Assembly (NCBI GenBank): GCA_028284865.1
Contig: JANQQV010000007.1
Coordinates: forward strand, 186,001 to 250,000
Direction of reading: 5' to 3'
Source of the DNA: Rhodothermales bacterium
GTDB taxonomy: Bacteria > Bacteroidota > Rhodothermia > Rhodothermales > UBA10348
DNA: 64,000 bases
The notes under the pieces are model-generated. The model saw only the letters and a program-made list of their open reading frames with translations, was not told the origin of the DNA and made no database searches. Within the stretch, counting starts at the first letter, position 1; every line of letters starts with the position of its first letter. The position numbers and the translations under genes were made by a program. Positions 53,635 to 62,816 of the stretch are shown one piece after another.

Positions 53635-56628
53635 GTGACTGACGGTTGCATCGTATATCGATTGACGGCCGTCTTAACCGACAATTCTGATTTGCTCGAT
53701 CCAGCTCGTAATCGCCTCACAAACGTTTGTCCTGATGCCCGTGCCATACCTGGGGCTCTCAAGCTGGTCGCGGCCGCGATTCTTGCGGTATCGCTGATTG
53801 CGGGGTGCGCTCCGCCTGAAACTTCGGAGCCCATGGAACGCGTCAGCTGGGCCGATTCGATGTTGAGCACGCTCTCTCTCGAAGAGAAAGTTGGACAGAT
53901 GTTGATGGTAGACCTGCCGATCAGCGGCTCCATGGAAGACGGCGAGGCTCGTGATGCACTCCGTCAGCGCCTGGACGAAACGCAGGCCGGAGGAGTCATC
54001 CTGTTTGCAGCAGATCCGGTGCAGACGGGACTACACGTTTCTTGGGCCCAGCGCGTCGCCGACATTCCGTTGCTGGTTTCGCTCGATGCCGAATGGGGAG
54101 CTGGGTACCGGCTCGAAGGACTTCATCGTATTCCTGACGCCATGGCCATCGCAGCCACGGGCAACCCTCAGAATGCTCGCTACAGCGGACAACTGACGGC
54201 GCGGGAGGCAGCATCGGCGGGTGTCAACGTCTTGTTCGCGCCGACCGTTGATGTGAACGTAAACCCGAAAAATCCCGTCATAGGCACGCGGGCCTGGAGT
54301 GATGACGCGGATACGGTAAGTGTGTACGCCGGAGCCTTCGTTCAGGGCGTGCTCGACGAAGGATTGCTTCCCGTATTGAAGCATTTTCCCGGGCATGGCG
54401 GAACGTCGAGCGATTCCCACTTGGATCTGCCCATTGCGCGATCCTCCCAGTCAGAATTGGACGCGGTTCATCTGCTGCCCTTCCGGCAATTGATCGAATC
54501 GCATGGAAGTGATACGGCGGTCATGAGCGCACATATCGTTCCTGAAGGCCATTTGTTCGAGGATTCAGTCGCTGCAACGTTCAGCAAACGCATTCTCTCT
54601 GATCTGCTCAGGGACTCGTTGGCTTTTGACGGGCTGGTATTCACGGACGCCTTGAACATGGCCGGAGCAGCCTCCATTGGATCCCCTGCCGAACGCAGCA
54701 TTCGGGCGATCGAAGCAGGCGCCGACGTCCTACTCATGCCACCTGATCCGGTAGCGACCAAAGCTGGCATCATCGCTGCGGTTCGGAATGGCCGCCTGGA
54801 CGAAGACCGAATCGACCGGTCTGTCCGTCGGATTCTGGCTTCCAAGGAAGCCATGACGCTTCATAGCACGTCGAATGCCATGGATGTCACGGAGTTATTC
54901 GCGACGCTGGCCGACGAAGATACCGATCAATCACTTCGATTCATGGCCCGTGATGCGGTGACTGTATTGAAGGACGATGCCCTGCTGCCAGTCTCTGCGG
55001 CCGCCAGTATCGCCATGGTTTCTGTCGACTTCCGGGCGCGTAATCGTGGCCCCGGAGGGCCGGCTGATCGTTTCCGGGATGAAGTCGTCGATCGGACCCG
55101 GCAGGAAATAAACCTGGTGGAGGTTGACCCGCGAACCTGGAGCGGTCAGATGCCCACAATTCTCAGGAACGCCCGTGAGCACCAAGTGCTCATCATCGCG
55201 GATTACACCGGCAATACGCCTGTATTCGGCTGGAATTCGGCTCAATTCCTGAATGACGTTGCGAAAGAACCGGCACGCGTGGTCTACGTCAGTTTCGACA
55301 AGCCCTGGGGAATCCCGGATCTGGCTCCATTTCCGGACGTCATCCTGCAGTCCTGGGATTCGTCCCCGACCATGGCCGCTGCCACGGCAGATGTCCTTTT
55401 TGGTCTAACTGAAACTCGGGGGCGTCTTCCCGTAAAGGTTGGCGACGATTGGCCGCGAGGGTCTGGACTGGCTCTTCCTGCCCACTTCGCCGCGCTTGGT
55501 CCGGGTACAAATGCCTCCTTGAATCAGGATAATCTGACGCAACTGACCGACCTGATCGATCGCGCAATTGCTGACAGCGCATTTCCCACAGCTGCCTTGG
55601 CCGTCGGTCGAGATCTGACCGTCGCCCATCGGGAGATTCACGGCACACACACGTTTGATCGGGATCGGGAATCCAGCGAATCCGACTTGTTTGACTTGGC
55701 TTCGCTTACCAAAGTGATTTCGACAACGTCAGCATTGATGTTGCTGGTCGAAGACGGGCTTGTTGATTTGGACCGTCCGGTCGCCGACTACCTTCCTGCC
55801 TTTGCGGAGAACGGCAAGGGCATGATCACGGTCAGGGATCTCCTATCCCACACGGGGGGACTGATTCCATTCGTGCCCTTCCATATGCGTGGTGTGCGAA
55901 CAGGCCGGGAGGTACGGCAGCGAATTCTCTCTGACACGCTCGCCTACGAACCGGGAAGTCGCTCCCGGTATTCAGACTTTGGCCCGATCACCCTGGCCTG
56001 GATGACCGAGGAAATCACGGGAATCCCGTTCGACCGATTTGTGGAAGAGCGAGTGTTCAAACCCCTTGCCATGATGGATACAGGCTATCTCTCGAGTCGC
56101 AACCGGAATCTGCCCAACGCCATTCCAACGGAAACAGATGACTATTTCCGATTCCGTACGCTCCAGGGTGAAGTACACGACGAGACGGCCTGGCTGCTGG
56201 GAGGCACCGCGGGACACGCAGGCCTGTTCTCGACCATCCGGGATTTGACCCGTTTTGCCGGGATGCTCTCACGGGAAGGCCGTGTTGGAGACAAAGTGTT
56301 CTTGCGACCAGAAACCATTAGGCACTTCACAACAGCAGCCGATCCGTACGATCGGCACACGAGAGCACTCGGGTGGGATACCAAAAGCATGACCGGATAC
56401 TCCTCTGCCGGTTCACGCTTCGGTCCCCGGTCGTTCGGCCATACAGGATTCACCGGTACGTCCTTCTGGTACGATCCTGATTCCCACTTATACGTGATCT
56501 TGCTGACCAACCGTGTTCATCCGACCAGGGACAACCGGAAGCACATTCCCATCCGTCCAGCTGTAGCCGATATCGCTTTCCAGGCACTGGAAACAGGCCT
56601 GCTTCAGGACGCTATTGCTGAGGATTGA
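53635..56628 (+). CDS. GH3 beta-N-acetylhexosaminidase fused to beta-lactamase-fold serine hydrolase, lipoprotein
   Basis: Up to 997 residues. A lipobox (SLIAGC, near residue 57) anchors it to a membrane. Residues about 75-400 are a GH3 NagZ-type domain with KHFPGHGGTSSDSH and the nucleophile in FTDALNM; residues about 640-985 are a class C-like serine hydrolase, with SLTK as the SxxK motif, YSDFG as the YxN-type motif and HTG before the C-terminus. Fusions like this occur in Bacteroidota and probably act on cell-wall muropeptides. The start is uncertain: GTG 53635 or TTG 53692. Confidence 0.88.
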   Translation: MTDGCIVYRLTAVLTDNSDLLDPARNRLTNVCPDARAIPGALKLVAAAILAVSLIAGCAPPETSEPMERVSWADSMLSTLSLEEKVGQMLMVDLPISGSMEDGEARDALRQRLDETQAGGVILFAADPVQTGLHVSWAQRVADIPLLVSLDAEWGAGYRLEGLHRIPDAMAIAATGNPQNARYSGQLTAREAASAGVNVLFAPTVDVNVNPKNPVIGTRAWSDDADTVSVYAGAFVQGVLDEGLLPVLKHFPGHGGTSSDSHLDLPIARSSQSELDAVHLLPFRQLIESHGSDTAVMSAHIVPEGHLFEDSVAATFSKRILSDLLRDSLAFDGLVFTDALNMAGAASIGSPAERSIRAIEAGADVLLMPPDPVATKAGIIAAVRNGRLDEDRIDRSVRRILASKEAMTLHSTSNAMDVTELFATLADEDTDQSLRFMARDAVTVLKDDALLPVSAAASIAMVSVDFRARNRGPGGPADRFRDEVVDRTRQEINLVEVDPRTWSGQMPTILRNAREHQVLIIADYTGNTPVFGWNSAQFLNDVAKEPARVVYVSFDKPWGIPDLAPFPDVILQSWDSSPTMAAATADVLFGLTETRGRLPVKVGDDWPRGSGLALPAHFAALGPGTNASLNQDNLTQLTDLIDRAIADSAFPTAALAVGRDLTVAHREIHGTHTFDRDRESSESDLFDLASLTKVISTTSALMLLVEDGLVDLDRPVADYLPAFAENGKGMITVRDLLSHTGGLIPFVPFHMRGVRTGREVRQRILSDTLAYEPGSRSRYSDFGPITLAWMTEEITGIPFDRFVEERVFKPLAMMDTGYLSSRNRNLPNAIPTETDDYFRFRTLQGEVHDETAWLLGGTAGHAGLFSTIRDLTRFAGMLSREGRVGDKVFLRPETIRHFTTAADPYDRHTRALGWDTKSMTGYSSAGSRFGPRSFGHTGFTGTSFWYDPDSHLYVILLTNRVHPTRDNRKHIPIRPAVADIAFQALETGLLQDAIAED

Positions 56629-56752
56629 TGGCATTAGGGCCAAACGAGGGCGAACAACGGCCACGCACAATGTCCGCCGGGTCGGCAACGCGTAGGAACC
56701 GGTTTGAGCGTAGCGCCTTCAAGCCCGGCTGATTCATCTACCCGACCTACTC

Positions 56753-57031
56753 ATGCCCACGTACGAATACAAGCGCGAAGACGGAACGACGTTCGAAATT
56801 GAACAGCGCATCACGGCAGAACCCCTCACCGAGTGCCCCACAACGGGCCAGAAGGTGAAGCGGCTCATTTCCGGGGGTGCCGGCTTGGTATTCAAAGGCA
56901 GCGGGTTCTACCTGACGGACTACGCCAGGAAATCGTCCAGCCCCGCCAGCTCGGGTTCCAGCACCGGAGACACTTCCGGAAGCACTTCTGATTCAGGATC
57001 AAGCTCCAGCGCTTCGGAATCGAGCGACTGA
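56753..57031 (+). CDS. FmdB-like protein lacking zinc-ribbon cysteines
   Basis: 92 residues. Residues 1-58 align with the FmdB zinc-ribbon family: MPTYEYKREDGTTFEIEQR, then LTECPTTGQKVKRLISGG and the invariant GLVFKGSGFYLTDY. The cysteine pair that normally follows MPTYEY is absent (KREDG) and in the second knuckle only the first cysteine remains (ECPTTG). The tail, residues 60-92, is a serine-rich low-complexity run. Role of the family is not established (formamidase regulator in name only). ATG 56753 gives the exact family start. Confidence 0.85.
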   Translation: MPTYEYKREDGTTFEIEQRITAEPLTECPTTGQKVKRLISGGAGLVFKGSGFYLTDYARKSSSPASSGSSTGDTSGSTSDSGSSSSASESSD

Positions 57032-57038
57032 ACCGAAT

Positions 57039-57788
57039 CTATCGCCGGGCCGCGTTTACGATGGCCAGGAAGTCTTCGGCCTTGAGGGCAGCGCCACCAA
57101 TCAAGCCACCATCCACGTCGGGCTGAGCAAACAGCTCTTCCGCGTTGGAGGGTTTAACGCTACCACCGTACAGGATCGGGATCTCAGAACCGATCGCACG
57201 ACCAAACAAGTGCTCCAGCAGGCGTCGGATGTGCCCATGCATAGAAGCCACCTGTTCCGGCGTTGCTGTTTTGCCCGTTCCAATCGCCCACACCGGTTCG
57301 TAGGCAACGACCAACTCGGAAGCGTCCGAAATCTCGATGTCAGCCAGACTTTCCTGGATCTGCCGTTCTACGACCCGTTCGTGATCGCCGGCCTCACGCT
57401 GTGGCAAGGACTCTCCTACGCAAACAATCGGTACGAGCCGGTGAGACCGCGCTTTGCGCGCCTTGCGACTGACACCGTCATTCGTTTCGCCAAAAAACTG
57501 TCGGCGTTCCGAGTGGCCCAGAATCACGTAGTGGCAACCAACGGCGCGCAACATGGGGCCTGAGATTTCGCCCGTGTACGCTCCCGAATCGGCTTCATGC
57601 ATGTTCTGAGCCCCAAGGCGAATGCCACTTCCGTGCAGGATGGCATATACCGCGTCCAGGTCTACGAACGGTGGGCAAACGCCCACGTCTACATTATCCG
57701 TGGATCCAATTCCGGATGCGATGGCAGAAGTGAGCTGGCGCGCTGCGGCCAGATCAAGGTTCATTTTCCAGTTTCCAACGACGAGCAT
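57039..57788 (-). CDS. tpiA: Triosephosphate isomerase
   Basis: 249 residues. Glycolytic enzyme interconverting dihydroxyacetone phosphate and glyceraldehyde 3-phosphate. Catalytic Lys in NWKMN, His in ILGHSERR and Glu in AYEPVWAIGTG are all present, as is GGSVKPSNA at the phosphate loop. Start ATG 57788. It starts 23 bases after the stop of the TlpA-like lipoprotein gene on the same strand. Confidence 0.98.
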   Translation of the reverse strand: MLVVGNWKMNLDLAAARQLTSAIASGIGSTDNVDVGVCPPFVDLDAVYAILHGSGIRLGAQNMHEADSGAYTGEISGPMLRAVGCHYVILGHSERRQFFGETNDGVSRKARKARSHRLVPIVCVGESLPQREAGDHERVVERQIQESLADIEISDASELVVAYEPVWAIGTGKTATPEQVASMHGHIRRLLEHLFGRAIGSEIPILYGGSVKPSNAEELFAQPDVDGGLIGGAALKAEDFLAIVNAARR

Positions 57789-57811
57789 GAGCGTGTGGGA
57801 TTGGGTGGAAT

Positions 57812-59194
57812 CTACTGGGAGAGTTGCTCTGCCAGCTGATTTATGGAATTGATGATGGTCACAAGGTCGCTCTCCAGATTGTCGATCGCAGGACCAGTGT
57901 ACTTGGCAACGATACGTCCATCTGGATCCAGCAAGAATCGCGTAGGGATCACATGCACATTGAAGTCGCGAGCGACCTGCGCTTGCATGCCGTCAGACGA
58001 CCACACGAAGAAGCCGGGCTGATCAACTTCGTCGAACAGGACCTCGTTGATGGCTTCATCGGGTTCGACGCTGATGGATACATAGCGGAAGAGCTCCTCG
58101 GGCAGAGTGGCCGCAATGCCATTTCGTGCGGCACGTTCGCGCTGGTAGATCGGCTCGAGCGGATCGAAGAATTCCAGGATGACAAAGTTGCCCAACAGGT
58201 TGGAGGAAGTCAGTTCACGTCCTTCACGATCTGTGAGTGCAAACGCTGGCGCTTCCATACCCGGCTGAAGATTCTCAAGGTCGTATGTCGCTCGCACGGC
58301 CCAGTCTGCCCACGCGGATTCGGGATACAGCCTGCGCAGCTCGGATGCGACTTCGACTGCTTCAACGGACAAGTTGGAGTCCGCGTACGCTACGATCATC
58401 TCAGCCATGATCCCGGCCTTCTTGTCTTCCGGAACGGCATCGCGCATGGATTCGAGGAGTTCCATCGCTGCCTGACCGCCATCCTGTCGGGCTACCGATC
58501 GGCGCGCAGCGCGAGCCACTTCGACAATGCTTTCGTTGTCCGTGCTGATTTCAGGGAAGCGGGATACGACGAGGGAATCATTCCACCCCTCCATCATGAT
58601 CACCGATTCCGCTTTCGCCAGATTGCCTCCAATGGTCCCCGGATACGTGCTCTGGATATTCCAAAGAATGGTACTGGTCTGGGTAATGACCTGAGTCATC
58701 ATGTCGGTCGTGTACCCTCCTCCTCCGATCAGCTCTGCCATCGACACGTTGTGCTGGCTCTTGGCGTTTCGATACGCGGTCCATGCAGCGTTTTCGGGAG
58801 ACACAATGCGTAGGCGACGAGCGCCAAGCGGAAAAATCCCAGAGACATCAACCGTGTCTTCGTCCGCAGCCACGAACTCGCCCATCACCAACTCGATTCC
58901 ACCTCGTTCAACGGAGATCGGATACACGCCTTTTTCCGGCGCTCCAACTTCGAAGGCAAACGTTCCGTCAGGACCTGTGACGGCCGTCCCGAGCGTGTCG
59001 ACATCTCCGTCAACCTGCCCCAGAACCGAGACGCGGAATCCGGCGAAATTGTCAGTGGAGTCAACTTCTGCCCGAACGGAGAACTGACCGCTGACCTGGG
59101 AGCGGACAGGATAGTCCGTGTCGCTTCCGCATCCGGTCAGCAGAATGATGATGGCTAGAGCTGCGATCGGCAGCCGGAAAACAGTCAAAGGCAT
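57812..59194 (-). CDS. TlpA/thioredoxin-like lipoprotein without redox cysteines
   Basis: About 460 residues. The lipobox is LLTGC (Cys22); this is the only cysteine in the protein. Residues about 35-130 hold a beta-rich DUF4369-like region, a helical middle follows, and 325-460 are a TlpA-type thioredoxin domain: GMEAPAFALTDREGRELTSSNLLGNF then VILEFFDPLEPIYQRE, where the CxxC would be, and the cis-proline IPTRFLLDPDGRIVAKY. So the fold is kept but the disulfide chemistry is lost. Start ATG 59194 chosen. Between the E1 and tpiA genes on the same strand. Confidence 0.82.
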   Translation of the reverse strand: MPLTVFRLPIAALAIIILLTGCGSDTDYPVRSQVSGQFSVRAEVDSTDNFAGFRVSVLGQVDGDVDTLGTAVTGPDGTFAFEVGAPEKGVYPISVERGGIELVMGEFVAADEDTVDVSGIFPLGARRLRIVSPENAAWTAYRNAKSQHNVSMAELIGGGGYTTDMMTQVITQTSTILWNIQSTYPGTIGGNLAKAESVIMMEGWNDSLVVSRFPEISTDNESIVEVARAARRSVARQDGGQAAMELLESMRDAVPEDKKAGIMAEMIVAYADSNLSVEAVEVASELRRLYPESAWADWAVRATYDLENLQPGMEAPAFALTDREGRELTSSNLLGNFVILEFFDPLEPIYQRERAARNGIAATLPEELFRYVSISVEPDEAINEVLFDEVDQPGFFVWSSDGMQAQVARDFNVHVIPTRFLLDPDGRIVAKYTGPAIDNLESDLVTIINSINQLAEQLSQ

Positions 59195-59228
59195 AATGAA
59201 ACTGATTGGTGAAAACCCGAATGGGTAC

Positions 59229-61202
59229 TCAGAACGCCATCGTACGTTCGATGGCCTCGTCAAGACGAGCATGGGCCGAATAAACCTCATCTTCGATCGC
59301 TTTGGAAAAAGCAATCGGAAGGTCGGCACCGCCTACGCGGACCGGTGGAGCGTCCAGGTGACCGAAGGCGAGTTCGCTGATCTCGGAAGCAATTTCTCCT
59401 CCGAATCCACCGGTTCTGGATGCTTCGTGAAGCAGAATGACGCGATTGGTCTTCTTCACCGATGCAAGAACGGTTTCACGATCCCATGGGACGAGAGTTC
59501 GCAGATCGATCACTTCGAGACTGACACCTCGATCGGCCCATGCAGCAGCTGCTTCCAACGCCCAGTGAACTCCCACTCCCCATGTGATGATGGTGGCATG
59601 CTCCCCTTGCCGCGCAACGTGCGCCTTGCCCAGAGGCACACGAACGGCACCATCTGGGACCTGTCCGCGAATGGAGCGATAAAGCTTCTTGTGCTCGAAG
59701 AACAGGACCGGGTTCGGATCATCCAGACTGGATAGCAGCAGCCCCTTTGCGTCCGCCGGGGTTGCTGGAATAACCACCTTCAGGCCTGGAACGTGGCAAA
59801 ACCAGGCTTCCATGGACTGGGAATGGAACGGTCCGGCTCCGATTCCTCCACCAAATGGTGCGCGAATCGTGACGTTCAACGGCGAGCCCCACCGATAGAA
59901 CGTCGTAGCCAGATTATTGACGATCTGGTTGAAGCCACAAGAAATGAAATCGGCATACTGGATCTCCAGGACCGGTTTCATCCCTGCGAGCGCCAATCCC
60001 ATGGAGGCACCCACGGCCGCGCTTTCGATGATGGGTGTGTTGCGCACGCGATCACGGCCGAATTCCTCCACGAATCCCTGCGTCACCTTGAATACTCCGC
60101 CATATTCGGCGATGTCCTGGCCCATCACCACCGAATCCGGCTCTTCCCGCATCCAGGCACGTAGGCCATCCGTGATGGCATCAATGAATCGCTGTTCAGA
60201 GGCGTGGCCCGTGTCGTGAGTGCCGTTCAGAGACGGAGACGACGGCGCAAACACATCCGCGTACTCAGACTCCGAACTACTGGTGACTTCCGGTTGCTCG
60301 AGCGCCCATTCAGCCAACTGATCGATCTTGGCGACAAGCTCCTGCTTGATGGACTCACACGCATCCTTGCCCAGCTTCTGCTCGGCAAACTCTTGGAAGC
60401 GTTCGATGGGGTCCATGGTCGCCCATTTCTCCTGAAGCTCCTTCGGGACGTATTTCGTTCCGGAGGCTTCCTCGTGTCCTCGCATCCGGAAGGTTTTCAT
60501 CTCCAACAGGGTAGGCCCTTTTCCAGCGACCGCGCGCTTTCGAGCATTACGGACCGCCTCGACAACGGCAATCACGTTGTTGCCATCCACAACGACGGAC
60601 GTCATGCCGTACCCTGCGCCGGCATCAGCAATATTCTCGACAGGAACGGCCTCGGAGGTTGGCGTCGAGAGACCGTAGCCATTGTTCTCCACAATGAACA
60701 ACACGGGCAGATTCCAAACGGAGGCGAGATTGAGTGCCTCATGAAAATCGCCTTCGCGCGTGGCTCCCTCCCCTACGAACGCGGCAGCTACACGCTTTTC
60801 ATCCTTCATTCGCGCAGCCAGTCCGAGTCCATCTGCTACCGGAAGCATGGCAGCCAAGTGGGAGATCATCCCAACGATATTCTTTTCAGGAAGCCCGAAA
60901 TGGAACGTGCGATCCCGTCCCTTGGTGAATCCTCCCTCCCGGCCCATCAGCTGACAGAACAAGCGATCGAGTTCCACGCCTCGTGTGGTCCAGACGCCCA
61001 GATTACGGTGCATCGGGAGCAAGTAGTCCTGCTCCTCGAGGGCCCACGTCACACCCACTGCGATGGCTTCCTGACCAAATCCGCTGAACCATTTGGACAG
61101 CCGTCCTTGGCGGATCAGGCGCAGTTTCTTCTCTTCAATGACACGAGGAAGCAATAATGCTCGAAATACGGCTTCCGTGTCTTTCTTCGTTCGAATGGCC
61201 AT
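59229..61202 (-). CDS. Fused alpha-beta E1 of a 2-oxoacid (branched-chain type) dehydrogenase
   Basis: About 657 residues. The N-terminal 320 are the E1-alpha subunit with the TPP motif GEGATREGDFHEALNLA...NN; after a Ser/Asn-rich linker the C-terminal 320 are E1-beta (VVMGQDIAEYGGVFKVTQG, RAPFGGGIGAG, LEVIDLRTLVPWD). In most bacteria these are two genes. The best fit is branched-chain 2-oxoacid dehydrogenase; E2 and E3 are not in the window. ATG at 61202 (MAIRTKKD) is chosen; a TTG at 61274 would add 24 residues. Confidence 0.92.
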   Translation of the reverse strand: MAIRTKKDTEAVFRALLLPRVIEEKKLRLIRQGRLSKWFSGFGQEAIAVGVTWALEEQDYLLPMHRNLGVWTTRGVELDRLFCQLMGREGGFTKGRDRTFHFGLPEKNIVGMISHLAAMLPVADGLGLAARMKDEKRVAAAFVGEGATREGDFHEALNLASVWNLPVLFIVENNGYGLSTPTSEAVPVENIADAGAGYGMTSVVVDGNNVIAVVEAVRNARKRAVAGKGPTLLEMKTFRMRGHEEASGTKYVPKELQEKWATMDPIERFQEFAEQKLGKDACESIKQELVAKIDQLAEWALEQPEVTSSSESEYADVFAPSSPSLNGTHDTGHASEQRFIDAITDGLRAWMREEPDSVVMGQDIAEYGGVFKVTQGFVEEFGRDRVRNTPIIESAAVGASMGLALAGMKPVLEIQYADFISCGFNQIVNNLATTFYRWGSPLNVTIRAPFGGGIGAGPFHSQSMEAWFCHVPGLKVVIPATPADAKGLLLSSLDDPNPVLFFEHKKLYRSIRGQVPDGAVRVPLGKAHVARQGEHATIITWGVGVHWALEAAAAWADRGVSLEVIDLRTLVPWDRETVLASVKKTNRVILLHEASRTGGFGGEIASEISELAFGHLDAPPVRVGGADLPIAFSKAIEDEVYSAHARLDEAIERTMAF

Positions 61203-61304
61203 GCGTTCGCCAGCTCGGGCAGGCGGGGTAAATCGGATTGACGGGGAACTCGAAGCGCTGAATTCGGCGCCCAAGATACGGCGCCAACCGTTCAGAGCTA
61301 AGCC

Positions 61305-62720
61305 TCAACGACCACTTCCTCGAAGGGCCGTGTAGACAGTGCGAAACAGGATCTGAAGATCGCGCCTCAGGCTCATGTTCTCGATGTAGAACAGGTCGTA
61401 CTTCACCTTCTGCTGGACGTCCTCCAGACTCGTGTCGTACTTCCATTTCACTTGAGCCCAACCAGTTATTCCTGGCTTGACCCGATGCCTCCGTGAGTAA
61501 AGCGGAATCTCCTTGGCCAGCTTCTCCACAAAAAACGGGCGTTCAGGTCTGGGGCCGACGAGCGACATGTCTCCTCGAAGGACATTGAAGAACTGAGGGA
61601 CCTCATCAATACGCGTCTTTCTGAGCCATCGCCCCATCGCGGTGTAGCGGGGATCATCTTCACTTGCCCACACCGGCCCGGTGGCGGCCTCAGCGTCTTT
61701 GCGCATGGTTCGGAACTTGAACATGGTGAACTCGCGACCCTTCTGCCCGATACGGCGCTGCTTGTATATCGCCGGGCCCGGACTCGTCAGACGAACCAAT
61801 ACTCCGATCAGGATCCATGCGGGCAAACCCACGACCAACACCACCAGCGATACAATCAGGTCGATCAATCTTTTCAGGCTCTGCTCCCAGGCCTGCATGG
61901 GTTCTGGTAAGACCTCAATCAGGGGCAGTCCGTACATGTGCTCAGTGCGAGCCATCCCACCGATAATGGAATAGAAATTCGGGACCAGCTTCAGCGTGAC
62001 AGGCTTCCCATCCGTGAGTCGCAGGACTTCCATCAATTCCTCGCCATCGTTCGGGCCCAGCGCGATCAAAACGTCCTGGATGTCCAGTTCATCGATCAGT
62101 CTCGGCAAATCGGACACATTTCGACCACTGGAGGTCCAGCCGCCTTCCGGCTCGCCATTCAAATCGCCATTCTGATCCCTGGTCAGCCGAACAGCGCCGA
62201 CGATGTCCAGTCCAGCTTCCGGATATCGCGCTACTTCCTTGTGCAGGGAATCGAGAACGTCTGACCAACCCACGATCAATGCTCGGTGCAGTCCTTTGCC
62301 GCGCAGGATGAACACCTTCTGAACCGACCGCACGATCACCCGACCCAGCGCCACAAAGACGATGACCACTCCCCAGTAGAAGACGACGATCGTCCGGGCG
62401 GAATACGAATCGAGCGTGTCGATGAAGAGCACGAAGAAAAGAACCAGGATGCCGATGGTCACGACCTTGATAACCGTCACCATCTCATCGAATCGGGATG
62501 AGGCGTAGCGTTCTCGATAGAGGCCGAAAAACGTGAAAACGACCAGCCAGAAAGCCGAGAGAAGTATGTTCGCGATCGTCGTTGCAGACGGATCCGGAGA
62601 GAAAACCGGGTCGGCAAGCCAGCCCCATTCGAATCGAGCCTGATACAAAAGATGACTGGCGAAGAATGTCGCCACCGCATCCATCAGGATGAGTACGATA
62701 AGCTCGACTTTGCGCGTCAA
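61305..62720 (-). CDS. Polyprenyl-phosphate sugar phosphotransferase (WbaP/WcaJ-like)
   Basis: 471 residues. An N-terminal membrane domain with four helices, a CoA-binding-like middle region (about residues 145-240, HRALIVGWSDVL) and the C-terminal catalytic domain: QRRIGQKGREFTMFKFRTM, then RKTRIDEVPQFFNVLRGDMSLVGPRPERP and GITGWAQVKWKYD. Transfers the first sugar phosphate onto undecaprenyl phosphate to start capsule or exopolysaccharide units. Divergent from the Wzi-like gene; together they mark the edge of a surface-polysaccharide locus. Start ATG 62720. Confidence 0.93.
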   Translation of the reverse strand: MTRKVELIVLILMDAVATFFASHLLYQARFEWGWLADPVFSPDPSATTIANILLSAFWLVVFTFFGLYRERYASSRFDEMVTVIKVVTIGILVLFFVLFIDTLDSYSARTIVVFYWGVVIVFVALGRVIVRSVQKVFILRGKGLHRALIVGWSDVLDSLHKEVARYPEAGLDIVGAVRLTRDQNGDLNGEPEGGWTSSGRNVSDLPRLIDELDIQDVLIALGPNDGEELMEVLRLTDGKPVTLKLVPNFYSIIGGMARTEHMYGLPLIEVLPEPMQAWEQSLKRLIDLIVSLVVLVVGLPAWILIGVLVRLTSPGPAIYKQRRIGQKGREFTMFKFRTMRKDAEAATGPVWASEDDPRYTAMGRWLRKTRIDEVPQFFNVLRGDMSLVGPRPERPFFVEKLAKEIPLYSRRHRVKPGITGWAQVKWKYDTSLEDVQQKVKYDLFYIENMSLRRDLQILFRTVYTALRGSGR

Positions 62721-62816
62721 AGCGGACTGCGGGGTCAGATCATGGGGTCAGCGCGTGCATACCCGTGAAACTGTTGGAAGGTTCGCATAGTTTGCCCGGA
62801 CCAACCCCATCTCCCG

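Noticed and set aside
57824..58813. 329-codon open frame on the plus strand opposite the TlpA-like gene
   Set aside because: Antisense to a well-supported lipoprotein gene; no known motif, composition of a reverse-strand shadow.
60204..61157. 317-codon open frame on the plus strand opposite the fused E1 gene
   Set aside because: The E1 frame carries clear TPP and family motifs; the antisense frame has none.
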